NCBI RefSeq assembly: GCF_000772965.1
Contig: NZ_JPVQ01000024.1
Coordinates: 1 to 60,647, forward strand
Source: Ureibacillus massiliensis 4400831 = CIP 108448 = CCUG 49529
GTDB lineage: Bacteria; Bacillota; Bacilli; Bacillales_A; Planococcaceae
DNA length: 60,647 nucleotides
Direction: 5' to 3'
The translations under genes were made by a program, and so were the position numbers. Positions 37,884 to 46,430 of this stretch are shown one piece after another; positions within the stretch are counted from its first letter, which is position 1; every line of letters begins with the position of its first letter. Under the pieces are notes generated by a model. That model saw nothing but the letters and a program-made list of their open reading frames with translations. It was not told where the DNA came from and searched no databases.

Positions 37884-38744
37884 ATGGTGCAGAATATGCA
37901 ATATCTGAACGGTTTTGAGCATTATTTACGGGGCAAGGACAAAAGTGATAACACAATTTCCTGCTACTTGAGGGACATGAAACAATTCATTGGTTGGTAT
38001 AGTACGAAAACGGAGCATGGAATCAATAAAATCATAGAATTGGATGCGGTTGAGTACAAGAAACACCTTCAAAAAGGTCAACAAGCAATCATAACAATTA
38101 ATCGAAAGCTCGCCAGTTTGAATGTATTCTTACACTGGATGAAGGAAGCAGGGCATATAAAGGAAGAAATCAGCGTTAAACCGATAAAAAACAGAGAAGT
38201 CATTACTTATAAGGGACTTGAACAACAAGATATATGGAAGTTACGGAAGGAAATCCACCGACAAGGGAATCTGATGCATATCTGCATAATAGAGTTGTTG
38301 CTGCAAACAGGTATAAGGGTAAGCGAACTGGTCAATATCAGGCTCACAGATATAGAAATAACAGAGCGAAAAGGTACATTAGCTGTAATAGGAAAAGGAA
38401 ATGTAAAACGTACCCTGCCATTAAATAAGGATGTCAGAAAAGCAATTGAACGATATCTACCAGAACGACCTGAAGCCGATACAGACCACCTATTAATTGG
38501 TCAACGAGGAGCATTGCAACGAAACGCCATCAACCTAATACTTAGCCATTACGGTGATAGATTGAATATAAAGGTAACTCCGCACATGATTCGCCATACA
38601 CTAGGTCACACACTTGTGAAGCAACAGGTAGAAATTACAACGATCCAACAAATATTTGGACATTCGAATATCCAGACGACCAATATCTATACAGTAACAA
38701 CTGATAAAGAAATGGAACAAGCTCTAGAGAGTGTTGAGTGGTGA
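37884..38744 (+). CDS. tyrosine recombinase (XerC/XerD-like integrase)
   Basis: A 286-residue site-specific recombinase. The N-terminal SAM-like core-binding domain (about 1-90) is followed by the catalytic domain with the first Arg in LLQTGIRVSELVNIRL, HMIRH for the His-x-x-Arg box, GHSNIQTTNIY for the His/Trp position and the tyrosine nucleophile. The whole catalytic set is present. Two starts are possible, ATG 37884 and ATG 37896. AAGGGAAGG is better spaced for the second. The gene may integrate the element, resolve dimers, or belong to a nested insertion, because a serine recombinase is also present. Confidence 0.85.
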   Translation: MVQNMQYLNGFEHYLRGKDKSDNTISCYLRDMKQFIGWYSTKTEHGINKIIELDAVEYKKHLQKGQQAIITINRKLASLNVFLHWMKEAGHIKEEISVKPIKNREVITYKGLEQQDIWKLRKEIHRQGNLMHICIIELLLQTGIRVSELVNIRLTDIEITERKGTLAVIGKGNVKRTLPLNKDVRKAIERYLPERPEADTDHLLIGQRGALQRNAINLILSHYGDRLNIKVTPHMIRHTLGHTLVKQQVEITTIQQIFGHSNIQTTNIYTVTTDKEMEQALESVEW

Positions 38745-38761
38745 TACTAGCCACTCTTTTT
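38736..38761 (+). terminator. intrinsic terminator of the tyrosine recombinase
   Basis: GAGTGG and CCACTC pair around nine bases and are followed by TTTTTG. The left arm contains the last sense codon before the stop codon. Confidence 0.7.
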
Positions 38762-38825
38762 GTCGTTCTAGGGGGTACTTCTATTTAGGAAAATGGGGCT
38801 GGTACCAACAGGAGCAGAAATTTTT

Positions 38826-38855
38826 TTGACATTTTTTCATATAAAGTAATATTAT
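38826..38855 (+). promoter_or_regulatory. sigma-A-type promoter for the Panacea pair
   Basis: TTGACA at 38826 and TATTAT at 38850 are separated by 18 bases. The promoter follows a terminator and precedes the antitoxin start by about 55 bp. A TAATATTATA palindrome at the -10 region could be an autoregulatory site. Confidence 0.65.
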
Positions 38856-38910
38856 AGAAATAGTATTTTGTAAGATAAGATACTCCCAATATAAAAAAGG
38901 GGGCTAGGAA

Positions 38911-39411
38911 ATGTTAAACCTTCAAAGAATGGATTCTATAATTTTATCAAAATATATTTTAGGATATATCAATGAAATGGGTTTAGAAGTCAATCATTTA
39001 AAATTACAAAAATTAATATATTATGTTGATGCATGGCATATGGTTTTTCTAAAGGAACCTCTAATAGATGAAGACTTTGAGGCATGGATGCACGGTCCCG
39101 TAGTTAGAAATGTTTGGAATTATTATAAAGAAAAATCGATCTTAAACGCAGTCATTCCTAGTTCTGAAGAAACAATAAGTCTAGAAAATTACTTAAGCGA
39201 AGAACAAATACAAGTTATTAATGATGTACTTGATGAATATGGAAATAAAACACCTTATTATTTAGAATGCCTTACACATGAAGAAAAACCATGGCTAACG
39301 GCTCGTATTGGATATGCACCTAGTGATAGATGTGAAGAAAGAATATCAAAAAATATAATGAAGGAATATTACACGGAAAAACTTTATGGGGAAACCGAAA
39401 CAGAAATTTAA
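38911..39411 (+). CDS. Panacea-domain (SocA/GepA-like, DUF4065) antitoxin
   Basis: A 166-residue protein with the Panacea core: LKLQKLIYYVDAWHMVFLKEPL, then DEDFEAWMHGPVV and NVWNYYKE. Panacea proteins are promiscuous antitoxins that pair with many unrelated toxins. An unusually strong AAAGGGGG ribosome site precedes the ATG, and a separate TTGACA/TATTAT promoter drives the pair. The 3' end overlaps the next gene by 26 bp, the tight coupling expected of a toxin-antitoxin operon. It lies between the small and large terminase genes, a common slot for phage cargo. Confidence 0.85.
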   Translation: MLNLQRMDSIILSKYILGYINEMGLEVNHLKLQKLIYYVDAWHMVFLKEPLIDEDFEAWMHGPVVRNVWNYYKEKSILNAVIPSSEETISLENYLSEEQIQVINDVLDEYGNKTPYYLECLTHEEKPWLTARIGYAPSDRCEERISKNIMKEYYTEKLYGETETEI

Positions 39412-39847
39412 CATTCCTACACAAAAGCGAAATCAAAGTTTATTAAAAGGTGTTTCAGATAGCCCAACAGCTAAACAAAATGAACAAACTATAAACGATT
39501 ATTTTTTAATTAGTTTAAAGTATTTAGATAGAACACAGGGTCAGGATTTTTCAGAATGGGAACAAGAAAACCTGTTAGCTAAAGCAATGGAAACCTTAAG
39601 AAATTATTCTCATAATTCATTAGTTTCACAGGTGGATGGAAAAAAGTTTAATATTTATGGAGAATTTCCTCCAAAGAAAAAAACAGAGTTTAATCATCCA
39701 AAACATGTTCCTGAAGATGCAGAGTGGGCGAGGATACATGTTACGGGAAAACAATGTATTATTGGATTTGTTAATAGAAATATTTTTAATGTAGTATTTC
39801 TAGATAAAGAACATAAGTTTTGGAAGAGCGAAAAGAAACACACATAA
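39386..39847 (+). CDS. probable toxin partner of the Panacea protein
   Basis: A 153-residue protein translated from an ATG that overlaps the end of the Panacea gene. The N-terminal 90 residues are basic and polar. The C-terminal part has IIGFVNRNIFNVVFLDKEHKFW, a pattern reminiscent of the last strands of small RelE-fold ribonucleases, but I cannot confirm the fold. The pairing with a Panacea antitoxin is the main reason for calling it a toxin. Catalytic residues are not identified. Its end overlaps the first possible start of the large terminase gene. Confidence 0.6.
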   Translation: MGKPKQKFNIPTQKRNQSLLKGVSDSPTAKQNEQTINDYFLISLKYLDRTQGQDFSEWEQENLLAKAMETLRNYSHNSLVSQVDGKKFNIYGEFPPKKKTEFNHPKHVPEDAEWARIHVTGKQCIIGFVNRNIFNVVFLDKEHKFWKSEKKHT

Positions 39848-41451
39848 TTTTAATTGGGGGTTATTATATTAAAACAGAATATAATCTTTTACTTCTATAC
39901 CTTCAAAAACATTTCACCAACCAAAAAATCAAACAACTCATCGAAGAGTTTTCCTTTTCAGAACTTCGGAAGTTACTCGGTGAATTAGACATTGAATTTT
40001 TCGCATTATGTTATTTTCCAAAATACTTTGACCGCAAGTTTGGTCAATTTCATCAGGAACTTTTCACAGAATTACGATATATGCTTTCTAATCAAGGATT
40101 AATCAACGCTTTCGGACTTCCACGGGAACACGGAAAGTCAACGATTAATTCTTTTTTATTTCCTCTGTATGCCACTCTTTATGACAAGTCACAATTCACA
40201 TTAATCATTTCAGCAACTGAACAAATTGCTTTGCCATTCCTAGATATGATTAAGGATGAGCTTGAGAATAATCAATTGCTCATTGAGGATTTTGGCATTC
40301 AGAAAGGCAATCGCTGGAACAATAATGAAATATGGATTAAATCGAGAAGTGGTATAGATAGCTGTATTATGATTAGGGGAATTGACGGTTCATTACGTGG
40401 TGTCCATTACAAACAACATCGTCCAACCTTAGTTTTATTGGATGACTTGTTAAAAGACGATACTGCAAAATCAGAATCAAAACGTGAACAAGTGAAATCA
40501 ACTTTTCGTGATGTAGTCATTCCGATTGGTACGAGGGATACGAATATTTTAGTAGTCGGTACTATTCTACATGAAGAAGATTTGATGTCTGATTTATTAA
40601 AGGGTCGAATACCTGGAGTTAGAAGTATGAAGAAGGCAGCGATTAATCAATGGTCAGAACGAGATGATTTATGGTCGGAGTGGGAGAAACAATATAATAA
40701 TTTATTAGACCAAGACAGAATCAATACAGCTCTGTCTTTTTTTAATGCTCATAAAGAGGAAATGCTTGAGGGAACAGAAATTTTATGGAATGAATATTTG
40801 GATTATTATTATCTGATGTGTAAGAAACAAGCAATGGGCGACAAATCATTTTATAAAGAAATGCAAAATGATCCACGTTCAACGGATGATTACATTTTCC
40901 AAAATATTGAGTATTGGAGCGTGTTGCCTGAGTTTGATGAAATGGAAGTGGTAATGTATATTGACCCTGCGATTAAAGCGGGAAAGAAAAACGATTATTC
41001 CGCTATCACTATATTAGGTCAACATCGGAAAACAAAGCAACGATATGTGATAGATGGAACTGTACATAAGTTATTACCTGATGATTTATTTCAAGAAGTT
41101 ATTAACAAGTTGTCCACATTTCCTGTAGAGAAAATTGGCTTTGAAACGAACCAAGCACAAAGTTACATGAAGCAGAAGTTTGAGGAAGCTCTTTGGAAGG
41201 CAAAAATCTATTTACCAATAGAAAGCATACATACGAAAGGGCAAAAACATGAACGAATTGTAAGTTTAGAGCCCGATGTGAAGAAGGGACACATCCTATT
41301 CAATCAGTTAAATATTAGGTATAATAACCAAATAAAGGATTATAACAAACATTGCAAACACGATGATGCTCCAGATAGTTTATATGGAGCTGTTCAGTTG
41401 GTGCAGTCGGTGAAAAGTTTGAAGTTTTATGATAGGACTCTACTATTCTAA
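39820..41451 (+). CDS. terL: phage terminase large subunit
   Basis: Up to 543 residues. The ATPase shows the terminase-style Walker A FGLPREHGKST near residues 98-108, a Walker B-like LVLLDD with acidic follow-up, and DPRSTDDY. The C-terminal nuclease domain shows YIDPAIKAGKKNDYSAI, with aspartate metal ligands and a late HDDAPDSL. It packages DNA into heads. The start is uncertain. TTG 39820 would overlap the previous gene by 28 bases and has a weak ribosome site. A GGGGG at 39856 precedes an in-frame ATT at 39868, which might be a rare start. No ATG is available. Confidence 0.85.
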   Translation: MEERKETHIILIGGYYIKTEYNLLLLYLQKHFTNQKIKQLIEEFSFSELRKLLGELDIEFFALCYFPKYFDRKFGQFHQELFTELRYMLSNQGLINAFGLPREHGKSTINSFLFPLYATLYDKSQFTLIISATEQIALPFLDMIKDELENNQLLIEDFGIQKGNRWNNNEIWIKSRSGIDSCIMIRGIDGSLRGVHYKQHRPTLVLLDDLLKDDTAKSESKREQVKSTFRDVVIPIGTRDTNILVVGTILHEEDLMSDLLKGRIPGVRSMKKAAINQWSERDDLWSEWEKQYNNLLDQDRINTALSFFNAHKEEMLEGTEILWNEYLDYYYLMCKKQAMGDKSFYKEMQNDPRSTDDYIFQNIEYWSVLPEFDEMEVVMYIDPAIKAGKKNDYSAITILGQHRKTKQRYVIDGTVHKLLPDDLFQEVINKLSTFPVEKIGFETNQAQSYMKQKFEEALWKAKIYLPIESIHTKGQKHERIVSLEPDVKKGHILFNQLNIRYNNQIKDYNKHCKHDDAPDSLYGAVQLVQSVKSLKFYDRTLLF

Positions 41452-41489
41452 TAATTTTAATCAATTAAATTTAAATATTAGTAGAGTCC
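41435..41489. repeat. perfect inverted repeat at the end of terL
   Basis: GGACTCTACTA at 41435 and TAGTAGAGTCC at 41479 are exact inverted copies, separated by 33 AT-rich bases. The left arm is inside the terL coding end and the right arm lies 22 bp before the next gene. No T-tract follows, so it is not an ordinary terminator. It may be a control hairpin or the border of an inserted segment. Confidence 0.6.
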
Positions 41490-41510
41490 AAATAAAGGAG
41501 ATGGATTCCA

Positions 41511-42701
41511 GTGATATGTAAAAAATGTAAAACAGAAAATCAAGAAGATAGTCTTTTTTGTAACAAATGTGGTGCGAGCTTATCTGATGATCATGCTCAA
41601 GAAAAGGAAATTAAATGGTATAACAAGAAAAAGAATATTGTTTTAAGTGCTACAATTCTCATAATAGCGATACTTATTTTATCAGTTGTTTTTACCTTTA
41701 ATAATCCTGTATCAGCATTTAAAAGTAATATAAGTAATAATGATTATGAAGAAGCAAATAAGATATATACAGAAAAAATTAAGGGGGACACAGAAAAGGA
41801 AAATAGTATTCTATCCTATCTGGAAGATGAAATTGCCAATATTCAAAAGTCATTCATTGAAGGAGCAATTGATTATAAAGTAGCAACGACTCGGCTTGAA
41901 ACTATTAAAAAAACAAACTTGGTATCGAGTGATATAAGTAGCGCTATTAGAGAAATTAATAATCTGAACGATTCAAGAATTGCTTTTAGTAATGCGGAGG
42001 AGTTTTTGAAGAATAATGATTTTGTTAATGCTTTAAAGGAATATAAAAAAGTCATAAAAGAAGATACAAATTATAACAAGTCTCAAGAACAGATAACTAA
42101 TAATGAGAAGAAATACAAAGAGCAAGTATTAAAAGATGCAGATAGCTTTGCTAAAAATCAGGATTACGAAGGTGCTTTGAAGATAATAAAAGAAGCTTTA
42201 ATCATAATACCTAAAGATGCAGAATTAACCGCTAAAGATACCGTGTATCAAGAAGCATACGATAAAAAGTTAGCTACTGAAAGAAAACAGAAGATGGATG
42301 AGCTCAAATCTAAACAGGAACTAGAAGTAGTTGGTACCAAAGTTGTTCCAGATTATTTTGAAATCAATGATCAAGCTTCAGTCATCGTAACGAACAAAAC
42401 ACAAAAAGTCATTAAGTATTTTGAAATAGGAATTTTAATGTATGACGCAAATGGATATCCTCTTAAATCAGGAACACTTGCAGGAGATGATTTACTTTTT
42501 AAAGGTAAAGCTGAATCAGTCAATATACAACCAGGTGAAACGTTTGGTAATAATAGTGCATGGAATTTATATACAGATTACGGAACAGTCAGTGAAATAA
42601 TTGCTTGTGTAAAAAAAGTTGAATATTATGATGGAAGTTCATGGACAAATGAATACTATGATTATTGGGAAGAGGAATATTTAGGGAATCCAATTAAATA
42701 A
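41511..42701 (+). CDS. zinc-ribbon membrane protein with helical repeats, unknown role
   Basis: A 396-residue protein. A zinc ribbon with Cys3, Cys6, Cys17 and Cys20 is followed by one membrane helix at about 43-65, a long lysine/glutamate-rich helical region (about 75-300) with TPR-like ALKEYKKVIKED and ALKIIKEALIII units, and a C-terminal beta domain (about 305-396) with LEVVGTKVVPDYFEIND, of the kind seen in exported FxLYD-like proteins. It is probably anchored in the membrane with the C terminus outside. GTG start after AAAGGAGATGG. It is not a known structural gene and looks like cargo placed between terminase and portal. Confidence 0.65.
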   Translation: MICKKCKTENQEDSLFCNKCGASLSDDHAQEKEIKWYNKKKNIVLSATILIIAILILSVVFTFNNPVSAFKSNISNNDYEEANKIYTEKIKGDTEKENSILSYLEDEIANIQKSFIEGAIDYKVATTRLETIKKTNLVSSDISSAIREINNLNDSRIAFSNAEEFLKNNDFVNALKEYKKVIKEDTNYNKSQEQITNNEKKYKEQVLKDADSFAKNQDYEGALKIIKEALIIIPKDAELTAKDTVYQEAYDKKLATERKQKMDELKSKQELEVVGTKVVPDYFEINDQASVIVTNKTQKVIKYFEIGILMYDANGYPLKSGTLAGDDLLFKGKAESVNIQPGETFGNNSAWNLYTDYGTVSEIIACVKKVEYYDGSSWTNEYYDYWEEEYLGNPIK

Positions 42702-42716
42702 AATGAAACTCGCTAT

Positions 42717-42747
42717 AGTCTGTACTTTATCGTACAGGCTTTTTTTA
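42717..42747 (+). terminator. intrinsic terminator before the portal gene
   Basis: AGTCTGTAC pairs with GTACAGGCT around TTTATC, followed by seven T residues. It lies within 25 bp of the portal start codon. Confidence 0.8.
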
Positions 42748-42769
42748 TTTTTAGAAAGGAAGTGACCAC

Positions 42770-44062
42770 ATGCAAGTAACAGAACAATTAATATTAGAAT
42801 GCTTGAAGGAACTAAACAAACAATCCTTATCCAAGCAACAATATAAAGATTACTACGAAGGCAACCATAAAATTCTCAAAGATTACGACATTCAAGACAG
42901 CCGAAGTAATCGCAAACTCATCTTCAATTACCCTCGTAAATTTGTGGACAATGAAACAGGTTATCTTCTCGGCAAGCCAGTCAACTATATATCCAAAACA
43001 GATGATGCAGAAATCATTGAGAAAATTGACCATGAAATGAGCCATTGGGATAAGGAACATAACATTCAGTTGAGAAAACAAAGTGAAATTTTTGGTGATA
43101 GTTACGAATTAAATTATGTTAATCAAGAAGGGGAGTTCAGTGCAACCATACTGACTCCTCTTCATTGTTTTGTCTTAGAGGATGGGACTGCAGATAGAAA
43201 TGTGGTGCTAGGGCTACATCGTTTTACAAAACCATTTGAAGAAAAACAGTTTTTAGATGTCTATACAGATCAAGAAATTCTTCATTATGAAATCAGTCAA
43301 GAACAACAAGGATTAGGCAAGCAACAAGAAAAGTTACTTTACATTGGGAACCATCATCACATTTTTGAACGAGTCCCCATTATTACGTGTCCAGCAAATA
43401 CAGAACGAAAAAGTGGATTTCAAGATGTGATGTCATTGTTTGATGCCTATAATGCATTGAACTCAGATTTGGTGAATGAAATAGCAGACCATCGTAATGC
43501 TTATCTAGTCATTGAGAATGCAAGAATTGAAGAAGAGGATTTAGTAAATATGAAGAAGATGGGGATTATACAAGTTCCATCTGGAGGTAAAGTGTCATGG
43601 TTAACGAAAGAGATCAATGATTCGTTTGTAAAAAATGAGTTAGATAATTTGGAGCGTAAAATCTATGACTTAATGGATGAGGTCAACTTCAATGAAAATT
43701 GGAGTTCAAATACTTCTTCATTGGCATTACGTAATAAATTATTGAACTTAGAAAATCGAGTGAGTATGCGAGAAGCCATAATGGAGAAAGTCATCAAGCA
43801 GCGATTGAAAAATTTCTTTACCTATCTGCAAAAGAAAGAAGGGAAATTATATGACTATCGGGATGTCTCCGTAAAGTTTACTCGTAACCTTCCAACCGAT
43901 TTAGTGGGATTAGCGGATGTCATTGTAAAGTTAAAAGATATCTGTTCACAAGAAACATTGTTATCGCTATTGCCATTTATCGAAAATCCAAAGATGGAGA
44001 TTCAAAAGTTTATCAGCGAACAAAATCGAATTTTACCAGATGAGCTTGCTGAAGGTGAATAA
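42770..44062 (+). CDS. phage portal protein (SPP1 gp6-like)
   Basis: A 430-residue portal of the SPP1 gp6 family. NPYRKF-type motifs (RKLIFNYPRKFVDNETGYLLG near residue 48) and the later DEVNFNENWSSNTSSLALRNKLLNLE stretch are typical (the long motif is broken here only by my notation). Twelve copies form the ring at one head vertex through which DNA passes. GAAAGGAAGTGA is its ribosome site. It begins the head module in the usual order portal-scaffold-capsid-connectors, but no minor head protein or protease gene lies between. Confidence 0.87.
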   Translation: MQVTEQLILECLKELNKQSLSKQQYKDYYEGNHKILKDYDIQDSRSNRKLIFNYPRKFVDNETGYLLGKPVNYISKTDDAEIIEKIDHEMSHWDKEHNIQLRKQSEIFGDSYELNYVNQEGEFSATILTPLHCFVLEDGTADRNVVLGLHRFTKPFEEKQFLDVYTDQEILHYEISQEQQGLGKQQEKLLYIGNHHHIFERVPIITCPANTERKSGFQDVMSLFDAYNALNSDLVNEIADHRNAYLVIENARIEEEDLVNMKKMGIIQVPSGGKVSWLTKEINDSFVKNELDNLERKIYDLMDEVNFNENWSSNTSSLALRNKLLNLENRVSMREAIMEKVIKQRLKNFFTYLQKKEGKLYDYRDVSVKFTRNLPTDLVGLADVIVKLKDICSQETLLSLLPFIENPKMEIQKFISEQNRILPDELAEGE

Positions 44063-44155
44063 CTAATTTTGTCCTAAGCATGACATGAAAAGGCTAATAA
44101 AAATTTTGCGTTTCTAGTTCCAATTGGAGTTAGAAGGGCAGTAGGAGGAAGCAAT

Positions 44156-44761
44156 ATGGAATGGAAAGAAGTCAAACAATTTATTGAGGAAAACAAAGGG
44201 AATGAGGAAGTAAGTAACTATCTTCAGGGCTTACTAAGCGTTGAGGGAGTACAACAATTCCTACAAGACAATAAGGAGGCGAAAAGTTGGCTAGATAGTA
44301 CAGTAGATAAACGCACTTCCAAGTCACTTGAAACATGGAAAGCCAACCATCTTGAGGCATTAATTGATGAAGAAGTGAAAAGGCGGTTCCCTGAAAAAGA
44401 TGCGAAAGATATTGAGTTGGAGAAATTAAAAACAGAAGTGGATAAGATGCAACGAGAGAAGCAACGGGAAATCTTAACGAATCAAGCCATCAAAATAGCG
44501 AGTGACAAGAAACTTCCACTACCATTAGTGGATTTTTTTATTGGTGCAGATGAAGAAACAACGAATGCAAATTTAGAAGTATTGGAATCTGTATTTCAAT
44601 CATCCGTTCAATCCATTGTTGAACAACGATTGAAAGGGGATGGTTATAATCCTCCAAGAGAAAACCACAATGGAACATTAACATTAGATTCATTAAAAGG
44701 TATGTCCCAAGCCGAAATTAATCAAAATTGGGACAGTGTAAAACAACTATTAAAACAATAA
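44156..44761 (+). CDS. capsid scaffold protein (DUF4355-like)
   Basis: A 201-residue, highly helical and charged protein with a central coiled coil (about 70-115). Its C terminus ends in the LDSLKGMSQAEINQNWDSVK motif typical of scaffold proteins of Firmicute phages. It guides capsid assembly and is removed later. GTAGGAGGAAGC precedes the ATG. Located between portal and major capsid genes, as usual. Confidence 0.8.
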   Translation: MEWKEVKQFIEENKGNEEVSNYLQGLLSVEGVQQFLQDNKEAKSWLDSTVDKRTSKSLETWKANHLEALIDEEVKRRFPEKDAKDIELEKLKTEVDKMQREKQREILTNQAIKIASDKKLPLPLVDFFIGADEETTNANLEVLESVFQSSVQSIVEQRLKGDGYNPPRENHNGTLTLDSLKGMSQAEINQNWDSVKQLLKQ

Positions 44762-44788
44762 TAATTTGAAAAGGATTAGGTGATATAT

Positions 44789-45619
44789 ATGACAGTTAAT
44801 AATTTTATTCCTACAATTTGGAGTGCTCGATTAAATGAAAGATTCCAGAAAGCATTGGTATATGGAAATATCGTTAATCATGATTATGAAGGAGAAATTC
44901 AAGGGCAAGGTTCTGTTGTTAAAATTAATTCCATTGGGGATGTAACGATTGGGGATTATAATAAGTCGACAGGTATTGGGAATCCAGAGGAACTAAATTC
45001 AGATCAAAAACAACTCGTGATTGACCAAGCGAAATATTTTAACTTCCAAGTAGATGATATCGACCGAGCGCAAGCTAACGTGGATTTATTAGAAAAGGGA
45101 ATTGTTGAAGCAGCTTATGGTTTAGCAAATGTGGCTGACCAATATATTGCAAGTTTCTATACTGAAGTGAAAGCAGGTAATACGATTGGTGATGATACGA
45201 CTCCAATTGTTCCAACGAAGGAGAATGCTTATGATTACCTTATTGATTTAGGTGTCGTATTAGATGAAAATGATGTGCCAGAAAGTGACCGATTCGTCGT
45301 TGTTCCTGCATGGTTCTATGGATTACTGGTGAAAGACCCACGCTTTACAGTTGATCGCAATGTCCTTCTAACTGGATATGTGGGAAATATTGATAACATG
45401 AATGTCTATAAATCCAATAATGTTCCAAATAATATAGGTTCAAAATACAAAATTATTGCAGGTCACAAATCAGCTATTTCTTTTGCTGGACAGGTGGATT
45501 CAGTGGAAGCATATCGACCTGAGAAGCAATTTTCTGATGCGATTAAAGGGCTTCAAGTGTATGGTGCAAAATGCATTAAACCAGAAGGAATTGCCGTATT
45601 AACCGCAAATCGTTCATAA
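44789..45619 (+). CDS. major capsid protein
   Basis: About 276 residues with the general HK97-fold features of P22-like coat proteins in Firmicute phages: VNNFIPTIWSARLNERFQKA at the start, then GSVVKINSIGDVTIGDY, and a late domain FAGQVDSVEAYRPEKQF with RDVR-like ends. It directly follows the scaffold gene. ATG 44789 lies eight bases after AGGTG. A GTG at 44780 overlaps that site and is less likely. Position and composition support this as the shell protein. Confidence 0.83.
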   Translation: MTVNNFIPTIWSARLNERFQKALVYGNIVNHDYEGEIQGQGSVVKINSIGDVTIGDYNKSTGIGNPEELNSDQKQLVIDQAKYFNFQVDDIDRAQANVDLLEKGIVEAAYGLANVADQYIASFYTEVKAGNTIGDDTTPIVPTKENAYDYLIDLGVVLDENDVPESDRFVVVPAWFYGLLVKDPRFTVDRNVLLTGYVGNIDNMNVYKSNNVPNNIGSKYKIIAGHKSAISFAGQVDSVEAYRPEKQFSDAIKGLQVYGAKCIKPEGIAVLTANRS

Positions 45620-45635
45620 ATACATACATAGTGAA

Positions 45636-45671
45636 AGGGTATCCAGCTATTTATTGGATGCCCTATTTTTT
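45636..45671 (+). terminator. intrinsic terminator after the major capsid gene
   Basis: AGGGTATCCA pairs with TGGATGCCCT over ten positions, followed by ATTTTTT. It lies 16 bp after the capsid stop codon. Confidence 0.85.
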
Positions 45672-45690
45672 ATTTACTGGAGGAGAAGAG

Positions 45691-45831
45691 ATGAAAATAT
45701 TAAACAAGGAAACAGGGCTAATTTGGGAAATCATAGATCCAGCATTACAAAAGCGGTTGTTAACACAAGAAAATTATGAAGAAGTAAAAATGAACACTAA
45801 AAAGTCAACAACAGTTCAAAAGAAAGATTAG
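45691..45831 (+). CDS. small head-module protein (46 residues)
   Basis: A 46-residue peptide that begins MKILNKETGLIWEI. GGAGGAGAAG is an excellent ribosome site for the ATG at 45691. A longer frame beginning at 45631 would run through the terminator and is rejected. Small proteins at this place are frequent between capsid and connector genes. Function unknown. Confidence 0.7.
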   Translation: MKILNKETGLIWEIIDPALQKRLLTQENYEEVKMNTKKSTTVQKKD

Positions 45832-45840
45832 GTGATGAAT

Positions 45841-46158
45841 GTGAGTGAGTCATTAGCAAAAATGAAACGATTGTTAGAAATAGATGACACGGATGTAACG
45901 AAAGATGAGCAGTTGCTCCATTATTATCAGCGAGCGAAAATTGCTATCTTGCATTATTGCAATGTAAATGAACTGCCTATTCAATATGAAGAAACGATTG
46001 TAGATTATGCGAAATTCCTTTATAAAAATAGAAACTCAGAAGGATTGAGTCAAATCAAACAAGGAGAAAGAAGTACGTCCTATGAATTAGGTATTCCCCT
46101 TTCAATTCGTTCTGCATTGCCATTACCAAAAATAAAGGTGGGATATAGTGTTCTATGA
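45841..46158 (+). CDS. head-tail connector protein (gp6/gp15-like)
   Basis: About 105 residues, all-helical, with the pattern DEQLLHYYQRAKIAILHYCN and a C-terminal ERSTSYELG motif that is common in connector proteins attaching to the portal ring (HK97 gp6, SPP1 gp15). AGGTG precedes the GTG at 45841. An ATG at 45835 is too close to that site. It overlaps the next gene by 11 bp, so the two are coupled. Confidence 0.75.
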   Translation: MSESLAKMKRLLEIDDTDVTKDEQLLHYYQRAKIAILHYCNVNELPIQYEETIVDYAKFLYKNRNSEGLSQIKQGERSTSYELGIPLSIRSALPLPKIKVGYSVL

Positions 46159-46417
46159 TTCGACCATTTTAATAGTAGAAACTCCAAATTCCACGTCACA
46201 TATTAAAGAAATAAAAGGAGATATTCAACCATTCCGTCAAACTATCAATTTTGAAGGTGGTTTTCATGTAGATGTGACGAAACGGCTATTTTGTGATGAT
46301 GAAAAGGAAATGACGTTACCACGATATGTTCAGATAGATAACTATGCATATAAGATACTATTCATTGAAAACTGGTCAGACTATATGGAAGTTTGGCTGT
46401 ATCAGTGTAAAAAATGA
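46148..46417 (+). CDS. probable head-closure protein
   Basis: An 89-residue mostly beta protein (TSHIKEIKGDIQPF, YVQIDNYAYKILFIENWSDYMEVWLY) of the size and position of SPP1 gp16-like head-closure proteins that cap the connector. GTG 46148 lies within the end of the previous gene. The family assignment rests mainly on order and fold pattern. Confidence 0.6.
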   Translation: MFYDSTILIVETPNSTSHIKEIKGDIQPFRQTINFEGGFHVDVTKRLFCDDEKEMTLPRYVQIDNYAYKILFIENWSDYMEVWLYQCKK

Positions 46418-46430
46418 AAGGAAGTAGACA

